From NCBI GenBank assembly GCA_977017575.1, contig CDRNVI010000018.1:124001-188000 (forward strand): a stretch of 64,000 nucleotides of DNA, given 5' to 3'. The notes below the pieces were generated by a model. The model worked only from the letters and a program-made list of their open reading frames with translations, had not been told where the DNA came from and did not search any database. A program made the position numbers and the translations under genes. Positions within the stretch are counted from its first letter, which is position 1. Each line of letters starts with the position of its first letter. Positions 26,003 to 35,682 of the stretch are shown here, in pieces. Source of the DNA: Paramoeba atlantica. Its lineage: Eukaryota; Discosea.

Positions 26003-28826
26003 TCAATGCTTTTTCTCTTCACACATTCTGCTATATGGATCTGCAGGATTTTCTTTTGATGCAATATATTCTGCCTGTACTGCAATTCCTTGACGCTTCA
26101 AATATTTCAACAAACCATACAACTCCGAAGTAATGCCATCAGATCCTGACACTTTCCTATTGATCGCTGCTAAACAGGATGTATTGTCAACAAATAAATC
26201 TACGCATGTATCTCGCTGAAAGTGATGCCCGTACTTCTCAAACGCCAAACGTACTGCCCGAGCTTCGGCCCGATTCACTTCGTACTTGAAACCCTCCGGC
26301 CAGGAGGCTCCGGTACATAAAACTTTCCCATAGTCGAGGTAAAGCACCGCCCCCCACCCGGTGGACGACGCATCGGTAAATAGAACGTGCTGATGTGGTA
26401 CTGTATCAGGATGTCGGACCGGGTCCACTGGAGAACAATAGATCAAGGAATCGCGCCACTCGGTCAACTTCACTCGCACTCGTAATGGTAAAGGCACGAC
26501 AGTATCCAATAGACAAGGATCGCGATTTAAATGATTGATTCGTCGTCGGACAATTTTCAAGAATAGATGATATTGGGGAATCGGTATGCCCATGATTGCC
26601 GAAGCAAAAATGAGCCTCCCAACACCGGCCTCGAGCCCAGAGTATGTGGTATGCATGTAGTTATCATTCTGAAGTCTTCGCGTTATCTTGGGTCCCAATG
26701 CAACTTTCCCTGATCGGTGGTGATAATTGACTCCATTGAATGTGTAGTTCTGCAAAGGTGGCACCCCAACCTCCTTAAAACGGGCGTTAACGTGCTGCGC
26801 CCGTCGATCTATAAACGCGGCATATTCCTGTGTATTTTTGTCACTAGAAGCGTAACGAATGCCGTCGATATACACATCCAGACCATTGTGGGCAAACGCC
26901 GATTTCTTATTACAGTAAGCTGGATCTCCCGCTATTGTCGCGGTTAACGAGTGCATCAACTCAGGGGCACACCGGTGTCCCATCGGCATCACATTCATTT
27001 CATATACTTGCCCACTGCGGTCCAAAAATCTGAACTTCGCCCTACTTTCGGATGGAATCGCGACCTGAAAAAAAACCGCATGCCAGATCACGCTTTACCG
27101 CCGAGTCCTGTCGGGCTCGATGGAGATAATAGGCTGCATGTTTTACCGGTACTTGTGGCTCATAAACCTCCTTAATCCGCGCGTTGTCATCCCGGGTCCA
27201 TGCTATAAACCGCCGGCGTTCTGTCTCGTCGTCAGCAGGCTCGACAACCGTGAATGGTATCACCCATTCCATCGTTGGGCGACGCTGTGCTTCCTCTGTG
27301 TTGACGTGTGACACAAATCCTGCGTCCACCAGCTGGGTTATATCCTTGTCGTGCAATAATGATTTACACGCCGGTGTTTTACTCGGAGTGTTTGGTAACC
27401 GAGTTAAAATTTTCCATGTCTCCTCGAAGCGCTCACGTGCTTTTTGGTTCATTAACAGTTTAAGTCGCTCGACCTCCATCTGTGGAATATTTAGCTTCAC
27501 ATGCAAGGGCAACTTCCAATCCCCCTCCTGTGCCACCTTAGAGGTCCTCCTCGATCTCGTTATTGTGTGCTTTACCTTCTCGTGCGGTATATCTTCCAAA
27601 AACTTGCTAAAAATAACCTCGGGGCTCACAGTATCTGTAGTTTTGACGTGGCCTTCTGGGTACCAAGCGCCAAGGCGGTAGTGACTGGGTCCGCATTGTA
27701 CCGCAGGAGGGACTCCAGGGATTGGTGCTTTGCGAGATGTTGCACCTCGTCGAGTCGGATTGTCCCGTTGGCTACCTCTGTGAAAAGGTGTGTGATTGCG
27801 CCCCTCTTCGCCGAATGCGTGCCGTACCCCGCCCCTAACCGCTCTCGAACGCGGGCGTCGACCTCCGTCACCGTTGATCTGGACATTGGCTGGTGCTGTC
27901 CCAACTGACTGATGTACGCGTGAAGGGTAGCGGTTCCGGGGCCCTCGATCACCGTGTACATGGAGGGTCGGTATGGGTTGAACCTGGAAGTCTTTGTTTT
28001 TCTCCCCCACCAAATCACTATTCTTAACGGCGTTAATTCGCGAAATTGTTCCTTCGTCAAACTTGCAGTCTCGGTCCACCGGCTGGCTGCTTTCCAACAA
28101 AGCATCAAGGTATGTCTTTCGCTGCATGGGAGATGGTGCCATAACTGGTTCAGTAACGTGGGTGTCAAAGGAGCCATCTGGCGTACTGGCTCCGTGGCCC
28201 CTTCTGCCATCAGTGATTTTACATAAAATTTTAGAGGATTCGTTTCCAGGCCTGCGAGGCTTAATATAGAAGCGAGGCTGCGTGCGTACGTGAGCTTGCC
28301 CTGTACTCTGATGTTCATCGTCGCCACAAAAGTTACTGCATGTATCGCGGTAATTTCGATTGCCTTCCAATTGCAAAAGGCGGTTAGTCTTTCCCACAAC
28401 CTCGCCCTGCTTTTCCAGGTTGCGTTGCTCCACATCTCGGACATCCCATCTAGTGCTACACGGACCTCTTCCGTCACGTGAGTAATTCCCATTAATAACT
28501 TCATCAACTTCATCCTTACTGGCGTAGTATCCACACTTAACATTCCTCCGTACAAACTCCCAGATCTTATCAATCTCCCTTTCAAGTCGCCTGCACTTGG
28601 TACATTCACCGTCTGCTTTTCCGTTTGTAACCTTCCCTCCATCCTCCTTTTCTTTGCAACTTGCATATTCGACACACTTTTCCCCTTGAATATAATAACA
28701 CTGGCCGTTAGGGTGGGGCTTTTTCATAAGCTCTTGCTGCTCCCGGCAGGGCCAGCCACCCGCGAACGAAAATCCCGCTTTGGACAGTTTTTCCATACAT
28801 GATCGGGTGAACGGCACCCAAAACAC
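26003..28826 (-). pseudogene. RT-RNase H of YR-E, frameshifted
   Basis: Two overlapping frames make one RT: 28826-27042 ends ...KRDLACGFF and 27091-26003 resumes FFQVAIPSESRAKFRF. The switch is at an 8-A run (27068-27075), one base longer than the frame needs. Downstream: VMPMGHRCAPELMHSL, box VYIDGIRYAS, RNase H LFTDASSTGWGA, NRAEARAV, FVDNTSC, NPADPYSR. Otherwise intact; a sequencing or assembly error in the homopolymer is possible. Confidence 0.8.
27626..28723 (-). CDS. Tyrosine recombinase of YR-E
   Basis: Open from the gag stop (here TGA, 28724-28726) in the gag frame; first ATG at 28675. Catalytic stretch: SRWTETASLT, THSAKRGAITHL, KHQSLESLLRY. Diverged from the YR-C group. Confidence 0.82.
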   Translation of the reverse strand, partial: KSPTLTASVIIFKGKSVSNMQVAKKRRMEGRLQTEKQTVNVPSAGDLKGRLIRSGSLYGGMLSVDTTPVRMKLMKLLMGITHVTEEVRVALDGMSEMWSNATWKSRARLWERLTAFCNWKAIEITAIHAVTFVATMNIRVQGKLTYARSLASILSLAGLETNPLKFYVKSLMAEGATEPVRQMAPLTPTLLNQLWHHLPCSERHTLMLCWKAASRWTETASLTKEQFRELTPLRIVIWWGRKTKTSRFNPYRPSMYTVIEGPGTATLHAYISQLGQHQPMSRSTVTEVDARVRERLGAGYGTHSAKRGAITHLFTEVANGTIRLDEVQHLAKHQSLESLLRYNADPVTTALALGTQKATSKLQIL

Positions 28827-29917
28827 AGCATTCCCGGTCTTCGGTATGGCGCAGGCGCGCGAGCTGGTGTGACGTGCGGAGTAAAATAACGCTGCGATCC
28901 TTGAGGTACATACGTGGCGTATGCTCGAGATAAACGTTTTTCTCTTTCCGCCAGCTGATCACTCACGTGGTGGTAAAATTTATCGTTGGGACGCACGTCT
29001 TTTTGCATTTTCTCATGTACTAGCTCCACGTCCACGCGACGCGCACGCCAGTACGCGTCACGTAGCGATTGGATAATTGCTCGGCCCATCTCAAGAAAAG
29101 TACCCTGGTTCCACCCGGGCGTTTGTCGAGCCAGAATAATCCACTTGCAGAAAATTCCATTAAAATTACGTTCTTGCTGTTTTGCGAAAGTACGATCTTG
29201 GAAGTACTGGTTAACTCGTAATCCAAACTCAGGTGCATCACGCAGTTCACGTATTAAATCCCTCGTTCGAAACCCACCCTCATCGAGAGACATAATCCAC
29301 GGCTCAAATGTAATGGGCTCATAGGGATCCAGGGCGTTCGGGTCGAGAACCAACGGGGATGCATCTGTCGAAAATATCACTTCCGCAGGTTCCTCATTAA
29401 CACGAGTTTCATCGAGTGCGTTCATTTGCCGTACAGGTCGGCGCCCTTGTGTCGGTAACATCGCGGAGGGTACAGTTGGTTGAGTTCCTGGCGTGGTCGA
29501 AGGTTGTGTCGGATCTCCTGCTGTCTGTGGCCCCCCCTGGGCTGTCCCTCCCCTCGTCTCGGTCTGTGGAACCTCCCCTGGAAAATGGTGGATTTTTACC
29601 TGATAATAATTCAGTTCCGCATGAGGAAAAGGATACTCTTTCGTGGGTTCATCTTCCCACACGGCCCATAACTCCAAACCTTCCTGACGAACTTTTCCGT
29701 ACACTGCTTTTATTGATTCATTGGGCTCGTCCTTGCGGCGGAAAAAAGCTTGCACTGACACCGCCGGCTTGTCGGGCGGTGCCAAAAGAAGTCTCTCCCG
29801 GATCACTGCACATACATTGGTCAGATCGTGCGTCGTAAGCGGCTCGGTAGGCGCGAGCGGCTCCGTCACAGGAGAGGAACGTCGGGAGCTCCGTAAGCTC
29901 CGCGTCGAAGGATTCAT
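28724..29917 (-). CDS. gag of YR-E
   Basis: ATG 29917 (MNPSTRSLRSSRRSSPV). No TLNPDQVE box seen; has AELNYYQVKIHHFPGE, ALDPYEPITFEPWIMSLD, TRDLIRELRDAPEFGLR, a helical core and a knuckle CFGCRSPDHVWKNC near the C-terminus. Intact. Ends TTA TGA AAA, followed in frame by YR. Confidence 0.82.
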   Translation of the reverse strand: MNPSTRSLRSSRRSSPVTEPLAPTEPLTTHDLTNVCAVIRERLLLAPPDKPAVSVQAFFRRKDEPNESIKAVYGKVRQEGLELWAVWEDEPTKEYPFPHAELNYYQVKIHHFPGEVPQTETRGGTAQGGPQTAGDPTQPSTTPGTQPTVPSAMLPTQGRRPVRQMNALDETRVNEEPAEVIFSTDASPLVLDPNALDPYEPITFEPWIMSLDEGGFRTRDLIRELRDAPEFGLRVNQYFQDRTFAKQQERNFNGIFCKWIILARQTPGWNQGTFLEMGRAIIQSLRDAYWRARRVDVELVHEKMQKDVRPNDKFYHHVSDQLAEREKRLSRAYATYVPQGSQRYFTPHVTPARAPAPYRRPGMLCFGCRSPDHVWKNCPKRDFRSRVAGPAGSSKSL

Positions 29918-30177
29918 AGTTGCGAGTTCTGATCGCAACTTTCCTTTTGCGAAATTAGAGAAAAGCTACTAGTGTAATAATAAAGTATAGTATTGTATAA
30001 TTGATAATCTACAAATATACATGGTTCCCCCCAGAGGGGGCAATGTCACACTGAAATCAGATCATAATATTAAATATCATGTGCCCCGTAGGGCCACGGT
30101 CAGATCTCATACAGAATCAAAAGTATCTTCTTTGATCAATTCTTTCCGTAAACTATAAGTAAACTATTATTATTATT

Positions 30178-30552
30178 TTTTTAAACGTTGTCTTAATAAT
30201 TGTATGATATAAACTGCGAATCCTCTTCAAACAATTCTTTTCGTAAACTATGAGACTTCCTTCCACGGATTCTCACTGCATATTCCATCAAAAAGCGCAA
30301 ATATCGTCCCCATGGCTTTGGCTCAGGTACTTTCTGAGCTGGCCTAGGAGAATGTTTCCATTCATCTCCTGCAAGAGAAGTATGAAATCGTTTTCCACCT
30401 TGCTGGGCTCAATAGAAATCTTTTCCGCCAGAAGCCGTAGCAGCTCCCGAGTTCGGGCGTGCAACGAGCCACTTGACAGCACCGGTAAACAGGCGAATTG
30501 CTCCTCGGCGAACATATTCGATGAGACGTATTTGGTGTTTTTCCGCGCGAAT
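30178..30552 (-). pseudogene. LINE-5-type C-terminal fragment (duplicate)
   Basis: Encodes FAEEQFACLPVLSSGSLHAR and LLLQEMNGNILLGQLRKYL, stop at 30288, then 3' UTR. Nearly identical to the end of LINE-5; it preserves the uninterrupted site (30363/30364) into which YR-F inserted in LINE-5. Cut at 30552. Confidence 0.8.
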
Positions 30553-30741
30553 CTAAAATCAATAATAAAACAAGTAAATACTATTTGAAGTTGTTTATCC
30601 TTCGTTGCTGAGCTTTTTGAGTCTAACTTTTCATCACTTACTACTATTAGACTTTCCCTCCAGAAGTTGGAGCCATTTTTTTTTACTATAGTGTAATCCT
30701 TTCAGGTCAGGGCATCCGGCTTACGTTGTATGTCGGAAAAC
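30553..30741. other. Patchwork filler of short retroelement pieces
   Basis: GAATCTAAAATCAATAATAA... (about 43 bp) matches YR-A at 1431-1470; GTTGTTTATCCTTCGTTGCT (30591-) matches LINE-1 at 9114-; GAGTCTAACTTTTCATC resembles the SLR tail region at 31811. The remainder is unassigned. Confidence 0.5.
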
Positions 30742-30918
30742 GTTGTCTTAATAATTGTATGATATAAACTGCGAATCCTCTTCAAACAATTCTTTTCGTA
30801 AACTATGAGACTTCCTACCACGGATTCTCACTGCATATTCCATCAAAAAGCGCAAATATCGTCCCCATGGCTTTGGCTCAGGTACTTTCTGAGCTGGCCT
30901 AGGAGAATGTTTCCATTC

Positions 30919-31353
30919 GAAATCCACGCCGAGGGGGCTCCATGAAACATATAAGTAACAAACAAATATAAGCAAATACCTATGACTAATATAATCACAC
31001 TTCCAAATCGTCCCAAAATCAAAGAACACATAATACGATATATAGATAGAATTCACATGCACAAACATAGTTCAAAAGAAAGCCTGCATAAAACAAATAA
31101 TCATGTGTCACGTTGTTAACGGGATTCCCCCCCACCGGAACCCTCGGCCAAATGGCTGGGGGCTTGGTGGGTGGGCACAAAAACTTAAAGCGAAGTAAAT
31201 AACAACCTAACAAGGATATATAAGATAATAGTAAATACCCAGCCCATGTAAAATTCGGAATACAAATCATAATTCGAAGAAACTATGTGCCCCTAAGGGC
31301 CAGCAGGCAAATACATAACAGCCCCTCGGCTAAATTTCAAAACGTGGACTATT
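30919..31353 (-). repeat. A2-B2 split repeat of YR-F
   Basis: B2 repeats 31354-31585; A2 (31177-31353) repeats the leader 37469-37647. The join holds the palindrome CCCACCGGAACCCTCGGCCA / TGGCTGGGGGCTTGGTGGG. Confidence 0.85.
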
Positions 31354-31760
31354 AGAAATCCACGCCGAGGGGGCTCCATGAAACATATAAGTAACAAACA
31401 AATATAAGCAAATACCTATGACTAATATAATCACACTTCCAAATCGTCCCAAAATCAAAGAACACATAATACGATATATAGATAGAATTCACATGCACAA
31501 ACATAGTTCAAAAGAAAGCCTGCATAAAACAAATAATCATGTGTCACGTTGTTAACGGGATTCCCCCCCACCGGAACCCTCGGCCAACCTGCCCACACAC
31601 ACGTCACACAATCAATATAAATAACAAAGAAATGCCCAATCACATAGTAAAATAATTTTTCATATACCATCCCAGAACTCACAAAAGGATAACGATAGCA
31701 ATAGATGACCAGTCCACTGCCACGCCCTTTGTTTTCTTTTTTCTTTGTTTTTTGTCTTTG

Positions 31761-32421
31761 TTTTTTTTTTTTTTTTTTTTTTTTTTTGCAAATAATTGGG
31801 GGGAATAGTATTGAGTCTAACTTTTTATGTATGGAGTCCAACTTTTCCACAATTTCCACACTTACGGCCCTTCACTTTCCCTTACTCCCCATACTTTCCA
31901 CACCTACTCCTCTTAGCCCTCTCGTACTTCCCTTCCCTCACTCCCTACCCCACTCACCGATCCGCATGCACCCAGGCCCGTATGGTCCTGCACCTCCGCT
32001 CCCACCCCGTTAGCAGTAATAAATACTTTTGGTTGCCGTACGAGGGTGGGAGACGTGGAGGCCACGAAACACAAAGACGTCGTCACGCCGAGGGAGAAGA
32101 GCGCGGAGAGAGACACGGGGCGACTGACGCAAGGGCGAGAGGAGGCGAAGCACGGGACCATCTGCCAGGAACTCTGCCCCCACCCCGTGAGCAAGTATTG
32201 TATACTTTTGGCTGCTGACACGGGGGTGGTGGACGCGAGAGAGAAACACAACAGGGGGGCAAGCGCACTGCGGAGGGAGGGTGAGGTGGGGGGATGCGGC
32301 GCAGGGGGGTGATGGGACGAGACGGGGAAGGGGGATGCCGACAAAAAGGAGTGTATTTGAGGGGGGTGCCCTCCCATGGTCTGGAAGATGGTGTATGGAA
32401 GAAAAGGGGAAATAATTCAAC

Positions 32422-32425
<4 letters not shown>
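31761..32425 (-). mobile_element. SLR-2: SL-tagged, poly(A)-tailed retrocopy
   Basis: Minus strand: SL remnant CCTTGTTG (32418-32425), AATTATTTCCCC..., a body with two hairpin modules, GCAAATAATT-type 3' end and poly(A) (T-run 31761-31787). Modules: CTCCCACCC 31999-32007 with GGGTGGGAG 32044-32052; CCCCCACCCCGTG 32177-32189 with CACGGGGGTGG 32219-32229. A 154-codon frame (32377-31913) is alignable with one in SLR-3, but coding is unproven. Confidence 0.75.
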
Positions 32426-32457
<32 letters not shown>

Positions 32458-33122
32458 TTTTTGGGGGGGGGGGAGTAGTATTGATTCTAATGTTTATATC
32501 TACGTTTCGAACTTTCCACCACTTAAAACCTTTCACCCTACTTCCTTCCTTCCCCTACTTCCGTCCCCTCACCACACTTACTTCCCTTCCCCCACTTACG
32601 CCCTACCGACTGACGTGTCCCTACTGACCGGCTCGTCCGCACTGTGGCCCATGTGGTCCAGGACCTCCGCTCCCACCCCGTTAGCAGTATAAGATACTTT
32701 GAGTTGCCGTACGAGGGTGGGAGACTTGGAGGAGACGAAACGCATAGCCGCCGTCACGCCGAGGGCAAAAAGCGGGAAGAGGGACATGGCGGGACGGACG
32801 CGGGGACAAGGAGAAACGGCGCCCGAGCCCATCGGTCTGGACCTCTGCCCCCACCCCGTGAGCAAGTATACAATACTTTGGGCTGCTGGCACGGGGGTGG
32901 GGGACGCAAGAGAGGAAAACAACAGAACGACAAGCGCGCTTACACGGAAGGTCGAGGTGGGGGGATACGGCGCAGGGGGATGATGGGACGAGAGAGGGAG
33001 GGGGGATGCCGACAAGAAAGTGTGTATTTGAGGGGGGTGCCCTCCCATGGTCTGGAAGATGGTGTAGGGAAGAAAAAGGAAATAATTCAACAAGGTACAG
33101 AAACTGTATCTTTATCGTTAAA
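32426..33122 (-). mobile_element. SLR-3: SL-tagged, poly(A)-tailed retrocopy in tandem
   Basis: Carries 35 nt of SL (33088-33122), then AATTATTTCCTTTTTC, a body, and poly(A) (T-run 32426-32456). Hairpin modules: 32670-32678 with 32715-32723, and 32848-32860 with 32890-32903. It abuts SLR-2 head to tail. The first UTR bases and the CCAG further on resemble the LINE-14 5' UTR (52688-52717). Confidence 0.8.
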
Positions 33123-33189
33123 TCTTTGTTTTTTTTCTTTTTTTCTTGTCTTTGTTTTTTTTTTTTTTTGTATTTGGTGATCCTGTCCC

Positions 33190-35682
33190 TTAGGGCTTTC
33201 TCTGAATATGACTGCCTACCTTATTAATGTCTCTCTCGATCTTACCTTCGTATCTCTCCACCTTCTCCATCTCAATCTCCTTCCCGCGACTGACAGCATC
33301 CGCCGGGTTCTCATCCGTGGATATATACGCTGCCTTGACACAAATACCTTTCTCCTCTGTCAGTCGCAGGACTTCGCGCAATTCCATTGAAACCCCCTCT
33401 GACTTGGAGATCCTCCTGTTCAGTGCAGCCTGACAGGAGGTGTTGTCAACAAAAACATCCAAGCAGGTTCCACGGGGGCAATGCGCGGAAAACTTCTCGA
33501 GGGCTAAGCGGACTGCTGCAGCTTCCGCACGATTTACCTCATACGAGGAGGACTCAGGCCACGCCTCTCCCGTAATCAAAACCTCTCCGCTGTCTAAATA
33601 CATAATCGCTCCCCACCCTTTCACCGAGGCATCGGTGTAGAGACGATGCTTGTGTGGAACAACATCGGGATGGGGAGGTGGAGACCGTGGAACATTCTCC
33701 AACAACTCGTTTCTCCACTCTGCTAGCATGGAGCGAGTGACGACAGGGAGTGCGACCGGACGGTCACATAACTTCGGGCAACGGTTCAACAAGTTGATAC
33801 GCCGTTGCGCCACCTTCAAAGCGAAATAAAATCGCGGCATATTGAGTCGGAGAACTGCGGAGCCATAAATGAGGCGCCCCACCACCGCCTCTAGGTCAAC
33901 AAAGGAAATGTTGAAGAAAGAGTCGGCTCGCAGTTTCCTGATCACTCGCGGCCCCAGGCAGACCGTATGCGCGTTATGGTCGAACGCCACCCCATTGAAC
34001 ACGTACTGTGCTACAGGGGGCTGACCCCGATCTTTGAAAAGACCGTTCGCTTTGTCGCAACGCTCGTCAATGAACTGAGCGTACGTGGTGGCCTCGGAGT
34101 CGGTTCCTGCAAACCGAACTCCGTCAACATAAACGTCGATAGCGCCTCGGTGAAACGAGTAGCGCTGAGAACAAATCGACGCCTCGCCAGCAATCGCGGC
34201 GGTAACCGTGTGCATAACCTCCGGTGCACACCTATGGCCCATCGGGAGGACGTTCATCTCATACACGTCTCCACTGGTCGTTCTAAGGCGGAATTTGGGC
34301 CGCGCCCTCTTCGGGATACCAATCTGGTAAAACCCGCATGTGAAGTCCCGCTTCACAGCCATCGGCTCGTGCGCCTTATGAAGATACTTGGAGGGATGAT
34401 ATAATGGGACCTTTGGTTCATATGATTTTAATCTATCGTTATCGTCCCTTGTCCATGAAATAAATCTTCTGCGCTGATTGCCCTCATCATCGGTCTCCAC
34501 AACCGTGAAGGGAATCATGAACTGCATCGATGGGCGCTTTCTCAACTCCTGCGCCGGGACCTTAGAGATTATGCCTGCGTCCTCCAACAATCGGACGTCC
34601 GCCTCAGGCAATGAACCTTTCACACTAGGTTCGGGGTACGGGGCTTTAGGTACCCATAATAATTCATCCACTACCTTGCGAAAACGAGTGGCAGCTGACA
34701 GACTCATCCACTCCTTAACCTGATCCAAATGGATAACAGGTATCGACTTCTTAACGTGCAAAGGTAGGTGTGCGTCGTGTGCCTTGGCTAGCCGTGAAGA
34801 GCGGCGTGCACAAACAACGGAGTGCCTGCGAAGGTAAGGCACTTCCTCGAAGCACTTTGCCACGTGCTCCGAGGTTACAGCACTGGGAGACGTGCTGAGA
34901 CTCTCTGCGTCCCGAGAGCCCTTGCCGTTGTAATACTGCTTGCGTTGTAGCGCAACAGTGATTCGACGTTGAGGTGTTTCGTGAGGTTCTGGACGTCCTC
35001 CATCCTGAGATTCCCGAGGGAGATCTCGTGGAATAGGTAAGTAATTGCACCTCTTTTTATGGAATGTGTTCCATACCCCGGACCGAGAAGTTGATTCATC
35101 CTGTGGTCCATCTCCCGGACCGTCGTGTAACACAGGCGCTGGCCTGGTCTCAAACTTCCCACAAACTGAGCCAGTTCGGGTGTCCCCGGTCCAGTCACTA
35201 TCGCGTAGAGGTACGGCCGGTAAGGATTCAGACGGGTTGTCTTGGTCCCCCTGCCCCAATAGATGATTACCTCGTGACTGGCCACACTCACGAACTGCTC
35301 CCGCCTCAGGTCGGCGGTCTCGGTCCATCTCGCAGCGGCTTTCCAACACAGGAGGCAACACATGCTCTCCTTTACGTCGAGATGACGTCTCAGCTTCTTT
35401 AGAAGAAGTGGCGTGATTGGTAGCATCTGCCGCGTGGGTTCTAGCCCCCCCTGCGCCTGCAGGGCCTTTACGTAGAGACTCAATGGGGTACCTTCGATTC
35501 CCATGAGCTCGAACAGAGTCCTCAATGCCCCTGCGTACCCCATGCGCGTCGAGGTAGCGAGAGGCAGAGTCTCCAGGAAGAGCACCGCGTTTGCAGGATT
35601 CGCGGTGATTCCCTTCGCCTGGCAATACTCGCGCAGGCGGAACCACAGTCGCTCCCTTGTGGCCCACGTGGCCGTTGCCCAC
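33190..35682 (-). CDS. RT-RNase H of YR-F
   Basis: Domain begins near 34890 (SAVTSEHVAKCFEEVPYLRR). LPMGHRCAPEVMHTV; active-site box VYVDGVRFAGTDS; RNase H LYTDASVKGWGAIMYL, NRAEAAAV, FVDNTSCQAA, NPADAVSR. Ends TAA at 33190. The upstream 800 nt overlap YR in the -1 frame without a stop. Confidence 0.88.
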   Translation of the reverse strand: MGNGHVGHKGATVVPPARVLPGEGNHRESCKRGALPGDSASRYLDAHGVRRGIEDSVRAHGNRRYPIESLRKGPAGAGGARTHAADATNHATSSKEAETSSRRKGEHVLPPVLESRCEMDRDRRPEAGAVRECGQSRGNHLLGQGDQDNPSESLPAVPLRDSDWTGDTRTGSVCGKFETRPAPVLHDGPGDGPQDESTSRSGVWNTFHKKRCNYLPIPRDLPRESQDGGRPEPHETPQRRITVALQRKQYYNGKGSRDAESLSTSPSAVTSEHVAKCFEEVPYLRRHSVVCARRSSRLAKAHDAHLPLHVKKSIPVIHLDQVKEWMSLSAATRFRKVVDELLWVPKAPYPEPSVKGSLPEADVRLLEDAGIISKVPAQELRKRPSMQFMIPFTVVETDDEGNQRRRFISWTRDDNDRLKSYEPKVPLYHPSKYLHKAHEPMAVKRDFTCGFYQIGIPKRARPKFRLRTTSGDVYEMNVLPMGHRCAPEVMHTVTAAIAGEASICSQRYSFHRGAIDVYVDGVRFAGTDSEATTYAQFIDERCDKANGLFKDRGQPPVAQYVFNGVAFDHNAHTVCLGPRVIRKLRADSFFNISFVDLEAVVGRLIYGSAVLRLNMPRFYFALKVAQRRINLLNRCPKLCDRPVALPVVTRSMLAEWRNELLENVPRSPPPHPDVVPHKHRLYTDASVKGWGAIMYLDSGEVLITGEAWPESSSYEVNRAEAAAVRLALEKFSAHCPRGTCLDVFVDNTSCQAALNRRISKSEGVSMELREVLRLTEEKGICVKAAYISTDENPADAVSRGKEIEMEKVERYEGKIERDINKVGSHIQRKP

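Larger units (their letters stand above)
25146..30158 (-). mobile_element. YR-E: YR element of a second lineage with split repeats
   Basis: 5013 bp. Left edge GAATTGCTCATCAG, right edge TTCCGTAAACTATAA. Layout (plus view) B2 25146-25351, A2 25375-25598, B1 25599-25804, RT, YR, gag, A1 29935-30158. Inserted in the extreme 5' end of YR-A; joining 25145 to 30159 gives TTACC-GTAAACTATTA, matching YR-D, with no target duplication. RT has a +1 frameshift. Confidence 0.88.
1254..30169 (-). mobile_element. YR-A: outermost VIPER/DIRS-like retrotransposon
   Basis: Minus-strand element with gag (7172-6769 plus 5068-4444), YR and RT/RNase H. The left edge GAAATCCGCAGCGAGG (1254) resembles the GAAATCC edge of the other copies. 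The right edge is split: CGCCTGAATTTCTTACC at 25129-25145, then GTAAACTATTA at 30159-30169 after YR-E. Joined, these match the right edge of YR-D. About 23 kb of the span is other elements: YR-B in gag, YR-C and YR-E in the 5' leader. Without them the element is a little over 5 kb, like its relatives. Each interruption can be removed cleanly, which supports the span. Confidence 0.75.

Noticed and set aside
31913-32377. Conserved protein of 154-165 codons in SLR
   Set aside because: Frames are alignable between SLR-2 and SLR-3, but other frames are open too, the sequence is G+C-rich and structured, and no domain is recognisable. Kept as possible only.
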